Assembly (NCBI RefSeq): GCF_033597815.2
Contig: NZ_CP166245.1
Location: 1,054,001 to 1,118,000, forward strand
Reading direction: 5' to 3'
DNA: 64,000 nt
Source: Staphylococcus sp. KG4-3
Lineage (GTDB): Bacteria > Bacillota > Bacilli > Staphylococcales > Staphylococcaceae
Below the pieces are notes generated by a model, which saw only the letters and a list, made by a program, of their open reading frames with translations, searched no databases and had not been told where the DNA came from. Below, in pieces: positions 54,486 through 63,486 of the stretch. How positions within the stretch are numbered: the first letter of the stretch is position 1; each line of letters begins with the position of its first letter. A program made the position numbers and the translations under genes.

Positions 54486-55065
54486 AATTAACCATAGATA
54501 CTTAACTGACAAAAACGGTGAAATTTATTTTCCTAAAGTACATGTAGAAGCGCTATTAGGTATTGAGGACACAGAATCAGAAAATCCTTTTATAGACATA
54601 AACAATAAAATTTACGAGTTGGAAGAAATAATTGAAGACCAACAAAAAGTTATAGAAGAAAACAAAAAAACTTTTGAACTTCTTGATAAGAGCTTATCGG
54701 ACATGATAGGTGATACCGGTTGGATTGAGTATCAAGTACCACCAGACATGAAAAATAAAGCTGTTAATTCAGGTTTTAAATGTGCCATCCGTGAAGTAAG
54801 AGCAGGTAACGATCTTATCGGTAAACATTTTGTGGTGCGTTCAATCAGGTTGAATGTATCAGAAATAACTGGGGCATCAATGCAGATTGCGCAACTACCT
54901 ACTGGATTTGTCATGGATAATCAATCTTTTATCGCAAGACAAAACGGATATCGTCATCCAATTACAATTGAATGTTTAAAAAATGGCAAGGTAATGGCTT
55001 ATGTTCACCCAGATGACCAAAACAAAACGAATTGGGTGTATCAAGAGTTCACATGGTTAGAATAG
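54478..55065 (+). CDS. minor tail/baseplate protein with a C-terminal module shared with the BppU-like protein
   Basis: 195 residues, overlapping the previous gene by eight bases. A short N-terminal anchor, a coiled coil (about 40-75, YELEEIIEDQQKVIEENKK), then a beta-rich domain from DTGWIEYQVPP to the end (IAQLPTGFVMDNQSF, final FTWLE). The same module ends the protein at 57721-59229. Likely a trimeric baseplate or fibre component. Confidence 0.7.
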   Translation: MTEINHRYLTDKNGEIYFPKVHVEALLGIEDTESENPFIDINNKIYELEEIIEDQQKVIEENKKTFELLDKSLSDMIGDTGWIEYQVPPDMKNKAVNSGFKCAIREVRAGNDLIGKHFVVRSIRLNVSEITGASMQIAQLPTGFVMDNQSFIARQNGYRHPITIECLKNGKVMAYVHPDDQNKTNWVYQEFTWLE

Positions 55066-55078
55066 GAAGGGTGAAATA

Positions 55079-57709
55079 ATGAAATTAAAGAAAATGAAAT
55101 TAAAAATCAATTTCCCGATTGATCTAGGTCAAAAGTTTAGACAAATGGTCGTTGAGAATTTTAAAGATGTGCAATATTTTTATGGGCAAGTCATAGATAT
55201 TATTAAAGACCATCAAACCACTGATAAACACGCACATAATGCGAAACAAATAGACTATAAGCTGACAAATGTTCATGATGAATTACAAAATCAAGATGGA
55301 CGCATTGAAGGCTTAATTATAGGTCATAATGGCGATGGTATCGAAGAACTTAAGGACAGTAGAACGGCTCTAGATGGTACTAATCAACCTATATTATCCA
55401 AACGTTTAAAATATGACTTTGAAATCATTAAAAACAAGATGGAAGAAAACTTTAATTATCTTAATAAAAAGGTTGAACGGATTGTAAATGTTAATGATTA
55501 CGGGGCAGACCCTACAGGAGAATATGACTCAACTCAAGCATTTAAAGAGGCTGTAAATGGTGGCAATGTACATGTTCATATGACTGCAGGGATTTATAAA
55601 GTAACAGGAATTAAATTACCTAATAACACTGTACTATCTGGCGAGGGCAAAGACATTACGACAATTAAATTTGCAGATGAAACACCAGCCGAAAATATCG
55701 TAATTACTAACGAAGATATGACAGGTAATGCAAAAAACATTGGAATTAAAGATTTTACAGTTAATGGTAACAAGTGGAGACAAGATAAAAAGTTCAAAGC
55801 TGCAGGTGGCTCTCGTTCTTCTAATGTTAGATTTGCAGGTGTTAAACATGGATTTGCAAGTAATATAAAATCAGTAGATCCCTTATTACATGGTATTGAT
55901 ATTACGTACGCTAGCGATGATTACTTCTATGAAGGTGACGGCGTAAGAGTTAATGAAGAGCTAGAAAGTAGGTACATTCATATTGATAACTGTGAAGCAA
56001 GTGGCTTTGGTGATGATGGTATTACGACTCACCATTCAAGATACTTAGTTATCACAAACAATTATTGTCATCATGCAACGGGTGGCGGTAATAATAACGG
56101 TATTGAGGTTGACGATGGGTCACAACATGTCATGTTAGACAATAATACAACAGAAATGAATTACGGGGGCATAGAAGTTAAAGCACACGCTACAGCCTCG
56201 GCACCTAACAACGTACTAATTAGTAATCACATGTCTATTCACGATTCACGTGCTTATAATTTACGTCACATCGGACATCACAGAGCAGGAGACCCTAAAT
56301 CTAAAACAGCGCATAGTTTACTATTAAGCAATTGTACAGCTATAGAACCGTATGATAATAAAGTTTATCCAAACACAACACCAAGAGCTTTAATTATATC
56401 AGCATATAGAAACGTACAGGTTAATAACTTTAGTGCTGTTGGTGATGGTAAATTCACATCTGGTCAACCAGCTATTGCAGTACAATTCATGAGTGAAAAC
56501 ATCATGTTAAATGGTATTAACGTGACAGGATTCAAGAACGCACAAGCCGATATTAAAATATTCGGTGGCGGTAATAGAGGCAAGAAAATTACTTTAAGTA
56601 ACATTAATATCTGGAATTCTTCTCAAAACGTCGGTATTGCTGGTGGTGGAAAAATATACGATTTCCGTATTATCAACGCTAGCTTGCAAGGTCAAGGCGC
56701 AGGGAATGGATTAGAACTGTATAACAACACTACTGAAATCATTGGCGTGAATGCAGAGAATTACAAAAATTCAGCTTACATTACAGAAAAAGCCTACAAA
56801 GTTGTTCCGACCGTAGTCAAAGGTGGATTGAGTGCAGGTTCTACTGGTGCAGGAGCTATCGCACAACGTTCAGCTGTTATTGCTTCTACAGGAAACTCAT
56901 ATGCATATAGTGACAGAAGTTGGCTTGCTGGTGTAGGCATGAATTCTAAAGCCTATGGTTCGCGTAGTGCAGTCATTAATTCGCTAGAGTCTGAAACATC
57001 ATCAAGTAATCATACGCAAACCATTTTTAACTCTCGTAACGTTAAGACTAACAAAAATTATTCATGGGTAATGGGCTATGGCACAGATAAACCATCAACT
57101 GAAAACGTAAGCATTGAAATGCGTAGTATTAGTGGCAACATCAACACTAAAGGTAAAATCACTTCTGGGCAAGACTTCGGTGACTACGCAGAGTACTTTG
57201 AATCACAGTCAGGACAAGAAATACTCAATGGTTACATGGTTACTTTAGATGGCAGATATATCCGAAAAGCTAACGCTAATGATATACCACTGGGGGTTAT
57301 ATCTGGTACTGCTGGTGTCATATTAGGCGATCAAATGTTTCATCATAAAGAGAAATTTTTAAAAGATGAATTCGGTGTAACTCAAACCGAATGGGTTACT
57401 AAAGAATGGCTAGATGATGATGGTGAAACTTATACAGAAGAAGTAGAGGTGCCAATTCCCAACCCTGATTATAAAGAGTCGGATAACGAGTATTATTCCC
57501 GTTCTGAACGCCCTGAATGGAATGTAGTGGGGCTCATGGGTCAAGTTTATACACGTATTGACTCAACGGTTTCTCCTAATGATTATATAAAAGCTAACAA
57601 AGGTATTGGCACCAAAGATAACAACAATGGTTTCTATAGAGTTTTAGAAGTAACAACACCTTATGACAGTGAAAAAGGTTACGGCGTAGCTGTCGTATTA
57701 GTAAAATAA
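55079..57709 (+). CDS. tailspike-like protein: beta helix with C-terminal Peptidase G2 domain
   Basis: 876 residues; GGAAGGG upstream. Helical N terminus (1-140) for baseplate attachment; pectate-lyase-like right-handed beta helix from NVNDYGADPTGEYDSTQAF (about residue 140) to about 600; C-terminal G2/IMC autoproteolytic domain with GDYAEYFESQ and WNVVGLMGQV. It probably binds or degrades teichoic acid or another surface glycan; the G2 domain would trim itself after trimer assembly. Confidence 0.87.
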   Translation: MKLKKMKLKINFPIDLGQKFRQMVVENFKDVQYFYGQVIDIIKDHQTTDKHAHNAKQIDYKLTNVHDELQNQDGRIEGLIIGHNGDGIEELKDSRTALDGTNQPILSKRLKYDFEIIKNKMEENFNYLNKKVERIVNVNDYGADPTGEYDSTQAFKEAVNGGNVHVHMTAGIYKVTGIKLPNNTVLSGEGKDITTIKFADETPAENIVITNEDMTGNAKNIGIKDFTVNGNKWRQDKKFKAAGGSRSSNVRFAGVKHGFASNIKSVDPLLHGIDITYASDDYFYEGDGVRVNEELESRYIHIDNCEASGFGDDGITTHHSRYLVITNNYCHHATGGGNNNGIEVDDGSQHVMLDNNTTEMNYGGIEVKAHATASAPNNVLISNHMSIHDSRAYNLRHIGHHRAGDPKSKTAHSLLLSNCTAIEPYDNKVYPNTTPRALIISAYRNVQVNNFSAVGDGKFTSGQPAIAVQFMSENIMLNGINVTGFKNAQADIKIFGGGNRGKKITLSNINIWNSSQNVGIAGGGKIYDFRIINASLQGQGAGNGLELYNNTTEIIGVNAENYKNSAYITEKAYKVVPTVVKGGLSAGSTGAGAIAQRSAVIASTGNSYAYSDRSWLAGVGMNSKAYGSRSAVINSLESETSSSNHTQTIFNSRNVKTNKNYSWVMGYGTDKPSTENVSIEMRSISGNINTKGKITSGQDFGDYAEYFESQSGQEILNGYMVTLDGRYIRKANANDIPLGVISGTAGVILGDQMFHHKEKFLKDEFGVTQTEWVTKEWLDDDGETYTEEVEVPIPNPDYKESDNEYYSRSERPEWNVVGLMGQVYTRIDSTVSPNDYIKANKGIGTKDNNNGFYRVLEVTTPYDSEKGYGVAVVLVK

Positions 57710-57720
57710 GGAGTGATATT

Positions 57721-59229
57721 GTGACGAACGGTATAGATAAAAAAGCATTATTTAAATTAAAATCTGAACCTTATTCCAAACCAATCTCTGATTTAGGGGT
57801 TGTTTTTTATAATTTAGATGAAAATACAGCGATATTAAGATTTCAATTAAGTAATACCAAGGGTCCTTTGTTAATTCATAAAAATAATCTTACAGCTTAT
57901 GCATACTTTGAATCTAGCAATGGTAGTGTTTCAGATGTTATTGAATTAGAAGTTGAAGATTCGAACAAAGGATTAGTGACCATTACTTTAGATAAAGAAT
58001 TCTTACAAGCAAGTACATCTACTAAAGTGAAAGGTCAAGTTTATATTGGTGTGAATAATGTTGATAATAAACCAGAATATAATGAAGTTGCCGTGTTTAG
58101 AGAGTTTAATTTTGAAGTTAAAGATGCGCTTATCAATAAAATTTCTGTGTTTACTAAGATGGAATATATTCGCATGTTCGACCAACTTAAGACAAGGATT
58201 AAACAACGTGTTTTAGATATTGAAGAAGCAATAGCCAACGGTGAGGATTATGTAGCCGAAATGAAGTCCGTATTACAAAAAGGTATCGAAACACTTAATC
58301 AAATTGTGAGTGATGGCAAGCAAGATATAGAATCCTATATTAAGGAAGCGAAAGCAACTATAGATACAACACAAACAGATGCCGTAGATACAATTGAAAA
58401 ACTATCTAAAGACACAAAAGCTAGTGTGGATTCGAAAGCTAATAAAGTAGTTGAAACGATAGAATCGACATCAAGTGAAGCAACGGCACATATAGATAGT
58501 AAAATGTCGGAATTCAAGCAAACAGTTGAAGATAATGATCTTATTACTAACGAGTTGTTAGATGAACAATTAGATGATTTAGATTGGCAGAAATATAAAA
58601 TGGTTTCCGATGATGGGAGATGCTTTTATAAAACTGACGTAGATTGGAATGATACAGCATTCTTAGATTCACTTAAACCTGGTCTTTATTATATTACTGT
58701 TTCAAAAAATCAACCGTCTGGAGCAAGCTATAACGGATTTGTTACTGTACTACTCAGAGAAAAAGGAGATTTAAAAAGAATTGAATATCGCCCTTATGAT
58801 TCTTCAAGGCTCTTCATAAAATATTACTACAGAGAGTGGTCAGAATGGATAGAAACAGGAGTGCCAAACGATACAGGTTGGGTGCCTTTTAAAATCATAA
58901 ATGGTGGCCGTACAAATACAGCTTACGGATATGGAGAAGACAGAAATGGTTACGGTTGTTCATATAGAGCAATTACTAATGGTACTGTGACGCAGAAATT
59001 TGTCAGAGTGAATGCAGATAATGTTGAACATAGTCAAGTTATAGCTCAACTGCCTGCAAATTTTGCGAAGAGTCCACAAGTAGGATTTATAAGAGCTCCC
59101 TTAATTCATAATGGGACAAGTCTTATTGTTGAAAATGATGGAACTGTCAAAGTATTTATAGCGAATGAACCTGAATGGGCGAAATCAAATGATAAATATA
59201 TTTATGGCACAATTAGTTGGATAGAATAG
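57721..59229 (+). CDS. BppU-family baseplate upper protein with receptor-binding-like C terminus
   Basis: 502 residues from GTG 57721 (AAGGAGTGA upstream). Residues 1-150 are the BppU N-terminal domain (VVFYNLDENTAILRFQLSN, AVFREFNFEVKDALINKIS). A long helical rod follows (about 150-280), then a domain with FYKTDVDWND and a C-terminal module from DTGWVPFKI to SWIE, shared with the protein at 54478. It would form the outer baseplate. Confidence 0.85.
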   Translation: MTNGIDKKALFKLKSEPYSKPISDLGVVFYNLDENTAILRFQLSNTKGPLLIHKNNLTAYAYFESSNGSVSDVIELEVEDSNKGLVTITLDKEFLQASTSTKVKGQVYIGVNNVDNKPEYNEVAVFREFNFEVKDALINKISVFTKMEYIRMFDQLKTRIKQRVLDIEEAIANGEDYVAEMKSVLQKGIETLNQIVSDGKQDIESYIKEAKATIDTTQTDAVDTIEKLSKDTKASVDSKANKVVETIESTSSEATAHIDSKMSEFKQTVEDNDLITNELLDEQLDDLDWQKYKMVSDDGRCFYKTDVDWNDTAFLDSLKPGLYYITVSKNQPSGASYNGFVTVLLREKGDLKRIEYRPYDSSRLFIKYYYREWSEWIETGVPNDTGWVPFKIINGGRTNTAYGYGEDRNGYGCSYRAITNGTVTQKFVRVNADNVEHSQVIAQLPANFAKSPQVGFIRAPLIHNGTSLIVENDGTVKVFIANEPEWAKSNDKYIYGTISWIE

Positions 59230-59240
59230 GAGGAAAGTAA

Positions 59241-59645
59241 ATGTTCAAACAAGTATTTTTATATGATGGCACACCCTATTTAGCCTATAAAGGTGAAGAT
59301 GGCGAATACCAATATCCCGAAGAAGCTTGGACTGAAACACCTCCGCCAGAAGGTATTTACAGTCCTTTTTTCTTTAACGGTAATGAATGGGTAGGAGTCA
59401 CTAAAGAAGAATGGGAATCTAATAAAATTGATGAAGATAAAGAGCCTCGTGTTCCTTCTGCTAATGAGTACATGTTAGCGCAAGCACAAATGCAGGTGAC
59501 TAAGACAGCTAATCAATTAGTGAAAACCCAAAATGAACAAGCAGAAACATTAAAAGAGTTAACTAAAAAAGAACAACGTATGCAAGCGTTAGAAGAACAA
59601 CAAGCAAAGACAATGCTTGAAATTGCTAAATTGAAAGGGGAATAA
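59241..59645 (+). CDS. small tail fibre-region protein
   Basis: 134 residues, AGGAGG upstream. An N-terminal beta part rich in aromatics (FLYDGTPYLAYKGEDGEYQYPEEAW) and a C-terminal coiled coil (about 72-134). Phage proteins of this size with a fibre-like N terminus sit just before XkdX genes in many Gram-positive phages. No firm family. Confidence 0.65.
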   Translation: MFKQVFLYDGTPYLAYKGEDGEYQYPEEAWTETPPPEGIYSPFFFNGNEWVGVTKEEWESNKIDEDKEPRVPSANEYMLAQAQMQVTKTANQLVKTQNEQAETLKELTKKEQRMQALEEQQAKTMLEIAKLKGE

Positions 59646-59648
59646 ATT

Positions 59649-59801
59649 ATGTATCCAGGATTTGAATCTATTAAATATTTTTATGACATCAATTGTTACA
59701 CAAATGAGGATATCCAAACATATGTAACATTAGATGCTATAGATAAAGAACAGTACGAAGAAATTACAGGTGAGGAATATCCAGAGTCACAGGCTGAATA
59801 G
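59649..59801 (+). CDS. XkdX family protein
   Basis: 50 residues (MYPGFESIKYFYD ... DKEQYEEITGEEYPESQ), the XkdX pattern: a short helical protein ending in an ITGEEY-type motif. It starts three bases after the previous stop. Function unknown; always found between tail fibre and holin genes. Confidence 0.8.
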   Translation: MYPGFESIKYFYDINCYTNEDIQTYVTLDAIDKEQYEEITGEEYPESQAE

Positions 59802-59836
59802 CTTGTGGCATTTTATTATGGAAAGCAGGTGGAACA

Positions 59837-60298
59837 TTGGGGGAAATTAAGTTGAAAATTACAGAAACAGACGCTTTCCACACATTTATATATGCAGGTG
59901 ATATGTACTTATTATATTTTTTGATAGTACTCATGGTTATAGATATTTGTACAGGTATAGGCAAAGCATTTAAGAACAAAAATTTGTGGAGTAGAAAATC
60001 ATTATTTGGTTTTTCTAGAAAAATCTATATCTTCTTTATTGTTATTTTAGCTAATATTATAGACCAAATTTTAGGGTTGAATGGCGGTTTACTTGTGTTA
60101 ACGCTTTTCTTTTATATCGCAAATGAAGGTCTAAGCATCGTAGAGAATTGTGCAGAGTTAGGCGTACCGATACCAAAAGAAATTGCTGAAAAACTGAACG
60201 TTATTAAATCAACTAAAGAAGACGTTAAAAATAACATTAAAGAAGATTTTAAAAATGAATCAAAAGATAAAGACAAGGACGAGTCATCACACAAGTGA
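59837..60298 (+). CDS. phage holin (phage_holin_4, TcdE/Cp-1 type)
   Basis: 153 residues from TTG 59837 (a TTG at 59852 with GGGGGA upstream is a second candidate). About three hydrophobic segments (22-42, 60-80, 84-105) with the family's DICTGIGKAFKNKNLWSRKSLFGFSRK stretch (in pieces) and a highly charged tail. It would form membrane lesions that release the endolysin. The stop codon lies within a terminator hairpin. Confidence 0.82.
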   Translation: MGEIKLKITETDAFHTFIYAGDMYLLYFLIVLMVIDICTGIGKAFKNKNLWSRKSLFGFSRKIYIFFIVILANIIDQILGLNGGLLVLTLFFYIANEGLSIVENCAELGVPIPKEIAEKLNVIKSTKEDVKNNIKEDFKNESKDKDKDESSHK

Positions 60299-60313
60299 TG
60301 GCTTTTTATTATA
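60279..60313 (+). terminator. terminator-like hairpin at the end of the first holin gene
   Basis: AGTCATCAC-ACAA-GTGATGGCT followed by TTTTATT. The stem covers the holin stop codon. It lies 16 bases before the next gene and may tune transcription within the lysis cassette. Confidence 0.7.
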
Positions 60314-60328
60314 AAGGAGGAATTTTAA

Positions 60329-60640
60329 ATGGAACAAATTATCGCATTTGCTGCAGTCATTGCAGTTATTACAGGAGCACTAACAGAAGTTATCAAACGA
60401 ACAAAAAAAGTGCCTAAGAACTTTATACCATTAGTATCAATGGTCATTGGTTTAGTTATTGGAGACGTTACGATATTCATTCCAGAAATTGTAAGTGAGT
60501 TATCAGTAGCTGGTCGTTTACTAGCAGGATTAATAAGTGGACTCATGGCAACAGGTATTTGGGAAACATTCAAGAATAAGAATGGTAAAAATCCAAACAA
60601 ACTCGGTGGAGGAGCCGAAGCAAAACAACCTAAAAAATAA
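60329..60640 (+). CDS. second holin (A118 Hol118-like)
   Basis: 103 residues, AAGGAGG upstream. Two to three membrane segments (about 2-20, 32-52, 58-80) and a basic Lys/Asn/Gly-rich tail, resembling the small holins of Listeria A118-type phages. With the gene before it, the phage has two holin-like proteins; one may be an inhibitor. Confidence 0.75.
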   Translation: MEQIIAFAAVIAVITGALTEVIKRTKKVPKNFIPLVSMVIGLVIGDVTIFIPEIVSELSVAGRLLAGLISGLMATGIWETFKNKNGKNPNKLGGGAEAKQPKK

Positions 60641-60649
60641 AAATAATTA

Positions 60650-60676
60650 AGTCGACCTAACGGTTGGCTTTTTATT
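60650..60676 (+). terminator. terminator-like hairpin between holin and endolysin
   Basis: AGTCGACC-TAAC-GGTTGGCT (with one G-U pair) followed by a T run; it ends 17 bases before the endolysin start. Confidence 0.65.
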
Positions 60677-60692
60677 ATGGAGGTATTTTTAA

Positions 60693-62060
60693 ATGAAAAA
60701 ACAAGAAGCCGTTAACTGGGCAGTAAAAAATATCGGTAAAAGTTTAACAGCTGGACAATCAAACGGGGCTCAATGTGCAACGTTTATCATAGAATTCTTA
60801 AAAGAACATTTTGATGTACACCCCACGGGCAATGCAGTTGATTTTATTGATTATAAATATCCGAAAGGGTTCCAAGTCATTAAAAACACGAAAAAATTTA
60901 TCCCTCAAAAAGGCGATATTTTTGTATTGGATGATGGAAGCTATGGACATACAGGCATGATTACTAATGCGAATCAATACTTATTTGATAGTATTGACCA
61001 AAATTGGTATAACGCTTCAAACAATGGAAGTCCTGCAGCGTTTATTCAAAATCATGTATATGATGATTTTGTAGGTGTCATTCGTCCGCCATATAAAGAT
61101 GCAGAAAAAGGGGTTACTACAGAATCAACAAAAATTGAAACAATCAATCATTCTATTAATTATACAATGAATGAGCGTGTAGGTTCTATTGATGGTGTGG
61201 TTATTCACAATACAGCTGATAGTATTTCTGCTAAAGAGCAATATAATCGTTTAAGTAATACATCTGTAGTTCGTTATGAGGGAGGCGTTGCACATTATTA
61301 TGGAGATAGAAAGACAATGTGGCGAGCTATTGATACATTTCGTATCGCGTGGCACGTGGCTGATAGTTATGGTAATGGTCACTATTTAGGTTATGAAGTT
61401 TGTGAATCAATGAGTGCTAACAATAAAGACTTTGTGAAAAACGAACAAGCTATATTTAAGCAAGCGGCAATTGATATGTTGTATTACGGTTTAAAACCTA
61501 ATAGAAAAACTGTGAAGCTGCACAATCAATTTGTAGCGACGGCATGTCCACATAGAAGTATGGCATTGCATGTGGATCTCGACCCTATTATTAGTGGTGC
61601 GCCTTCGACAGCAAAACAACATGAGATGCAAGATTACTTTATTAAAGAAATCACTAAATATTATAAAAATCCAACTTTAGATGTTGGTGTGCCAGATAAT
61701 GTTACAGATGTTGTAACAATACCTACTGATGAACAAAAGAAAAATCCAGTTAAAGATAAAGGTAAGAAAGTGGGTAATAAATGGCGTAGAAATCAACATA
61801 ATATTTTGTGGAAACCTGAAAAAGGAACATTTACAGCAAATTCTAATATCTACACAAGATATAACGGACCATGGACAGGTTGGGAAATTGCAGGCATGTT
61901 ATATGCAGGTCAATCTGTAAACTATGACGAAGTATACGACTTTGATGGTTATATTTGGATTGCATGGACTGTAAACAGTGGCGTACGCGTTTATATGCCA
62001 ATCGGTGATTCAAATGGAAATGGTAGCAGAATAGGAGATGCGTGGGGAGACTTTAGTTGA
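60693..62060 (+). CDS. endolysin: CHAP, amidase_2 and SH3b domains
   Basis: 455 residues, GGAGG upstream. An N-terminal CHAP domain (Cys28 in NGAQCATF, His86 in GSYGHTGM) cuts peptide bridges; a central amidase_2 (about 150-300, His172 in VVIHNTADS, later TACPHRSMAL) cuts the MurNAc-L-Ala bond; a C-terminal SH3_5 (about 370-450, NSNIYTRYNGPWTGWEI) binds pentaglycine bridges. This is the classic staphylococcal three-domain lysin. Confidence 0.95.
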   Translation: MKKQEAVNWAVKNIGKSLTAGQSNGAQCATFIIEFLKEHFDVHPTGNAVDFIDYKYPKGFQVIKNTKKFIPQKGDIFVLDDGSYGHTGMITNANQYLFDSIDQNWYNASNNGSPAAFIQNHVYDDFVGVIRPPYKDAEKGVTTESTKIETINHSINYTMNERVGSIDGVVIHNTADSISAKEQYNRLSNTSVVRYEGGVAHYYGDRKTMWRAIDTFRIAWHVADSYGNGHYLGYEVCESMSANNKDFVKNEQAIFKQAAIDMLYYGLKPNRKTVKLHNQFVATACPHRSMALHVDLDPIISGAPSTAKQHEMQDYFIKEITKYYKNPTLDVGVPDNVTDVVTIPTDEQKKNPVKDKGKKVGNKWRRNQHNILWKPEKGTFTANSNIYTRYNGPWTGWEIAGMLYAGQSVNYDEVYDFDGYIWIAWTVNSGVRVYMPIGDSNGNGSRIGDAWGDFS

Positions 62061-62097
62061 TTTACCTTGTTACTATTGTTTAACAAAGATAATGTAT

Positions 62098-62135
62098 GGA
62101 GAAGTGAGATAAAAATTAATTTATCTCACTTCTCC
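62098..62135. terminator. bidirectional terminator between endolysin and the leftward accessory gene
   Basis: GGAGAAGTGAGAT and ATCTCACTTCTCC form a perfect 13-bp stem (an AT-rich loop may extend it). The right arm encodes the last codons of the leftward gene. Confidence 0.75.
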
Positions 62136-63149
62136 ATTATTATATTTATCTTCTAATTTATAATATTTAGCTCTCTTTAGTTTTAATTTCAATCTTTCAA
62201 TAATTACTTCGGTTTCTTTTATTAAATCCTCTTTTATTATATTGATTTTTTCCGATTTGAATTCATCAGTAACATAACCCGAAGTACTGCCATATTTATC
62301 TAATTCCACAAAGAAAGCGTTATCACTTAGAACTGTCGCTCTTGATAAAGTTTTGTCTGCTTTAAAATTATATATACTATGTCTATTTCCATACACAAGA
62401 TTTTCTTTGATTATTAAATCTTTATTATTTTCATATTCTTCTCTACTAATATTTAAGTTTTGCATATGTCTTTGTGCTATCTCTTCAAGATATAATTCTT
62501 GTTGTTTGATCATTTTTTTAACTCTTTCTTCATGTTCTAATTTTCTTCTTTTTTCTTCTCTCTCTTCTTCTCTTATTTCTTCTAACAATTTCTGATATAC
62601 TTCAACATCTTTTAACAATTCATCAACATCTGAAAATAATTTTTCAGTGTACTCTTCTGATAAAAAAGCTCTTTCTCTACATAATTGCATCCATAATTCC
62701 CCAGGTTCATAACTCTCTATATACCACTCTTCAGCTATCGGCATAAGATACTCGACAAGTCCTTTAAAACCTCTATCTCCGTTTGTTTCTTTGGTAATTA
62801 AAGCATGTAATATCAAGTGCTCTATTAGATCACAATATACTAGATTCTCTTTATGATGATATTCATAAGGATATTTATAATGGGCTATATATTCTTTGTT
62901 AGATATATTTTCATATTCATTTTCCATTATGTGATGACAATATAAACCTTCTTTTGTTTTTGTATATTTCCCATATGCAATTCTCTTTATTTCGCCGTTT
63001 AAAAATTTATTATAAGATTTCTCTTTATAGTAGTTATCTACAACTTCACCATGTTTTTCAATTAAATATTGAATAGCATCACTGTATGATAAACTCAATA
63101 TTGTTTTATAATAATTATATTTTTTATAAAACACGTCATTTTTATTCAT
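62121..63149 (-). CDS. prophage accessory protein with an HNH-like motif; function unknown
   Basis: 342 residues, AGGAGAG upstream; convergent with the lysis genes. Residues 65-125 hold CHHIMENEYENIS, YPYEYHHKENLVYCDLIEH and LILHALIT: a Cys-His-His followed by ENLVYCD and EHxxLH, reminiscent of HNH-type nucleases. A very charged coiled coil follows (about 180-245), then an alpha/beta C terminus. It stands where temperate phages carry morons such as toxins or anti-phage genes. No known family is assigned; nuclease or defence roles are guesses. Confidence 0.7.
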   Translation of the reverse strand: MNKNDVFYKKYNYYKTILSLSYSDAIQYLIEKHGEVVDNYYKEKSYNKFLNGEIKRIAYGKYTKTKEGLYCHHIMENEYENISNKEYIAHYKYPYEYHHKENLVYCDLIEHLILHALITKETNGDRGFKGLVEYLMPIAEEWYIESYEPGELWMQLCRERAFLSEEYTEKLFSDVDELLKDVEVYQKLLEEIREEEREEKRRKLEHEERVKKMIKQQELYLEEIAQRHMQNLNISREEYENNKDLIIKENLVYGNRHSIYNFKADKTLSRATVLSDNAFFVELDKYGSTSGYVTDEFKSEKINIIKEDLIKETEVIIERLKLKLKRAKYYKLEDKYNNGEVR

Positions 63150-63486
63150 GAATTTAAGCTCTCCTAGTAATATTATATTATTTCACTAAAAAATTATTAT
63201 ATATTTTAAAATTAATATATTTTCGTCATCAAGTCTATAGATAAGTGTTGTTTATTTTAAGAAAAAAAGAAATATAATTAAACTGAATTAAGCAGAATTC
63301 AACAAAAAATATATAAGTTAAGACAGCTCTGCCAACTTACTACGAACTCAATTAATCATCTAATTGAAAAATTTAATGTTTATAAATTAGTAATTCACGG
63401 TTTTTAAGCGCTTTCTTAGATGAAAAAGTCTATAAATGATAATATAAAGTTAGTTAAGATATTATAATATTGGAGGATGATTTACG
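63150..63486. other. AT-rich gap at the presumed right prophage border
   Basis: 337 bases without a gene. A TATAAT for the leftward accessory gene lies just upstream of its start. TTAAGCGCTTTCTTA (63404-63418) resembles a cre site for the rightward reductase gene. No copy of the tRNA-Arg 3' end or other repeat shared with 22685-22740 was found. Confidence 0.5.

Larger units (their letters stand above)
22685..63149. mobile_element. temperate siphovirus prophage, about 40 kb, apparently complete
   Basis: A continuous set of phage modules: integrase and lysogeny control (leftward), replication, late regulation, packaging, head, tail, lysis, and a terminal accessory gene. All essential modules are present and open, so it may be inducible. 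The left edge is placed at the tRNA 3' end by context. The right edge is put after the accessory gene at 63149, but no repeat of the tRNA end was found there, so it may lie elsewhere between 62060 and the window end or beyond. Confidence 0.85.

Noticed and set aside
22685..63149. Search for toxin or resistance genes in the prophage
   Set aside because: No recognised superantigen, leukocidin, staphylokinase-like, or antibiotic-resistance product is encoded.
63404..63418. TTAAGCGCTTTCTTA considered as part of an att core
   Set aside because: No matching sequence lies beside the tRNA or integrase; a cre-like site for the reductase gene fits better.
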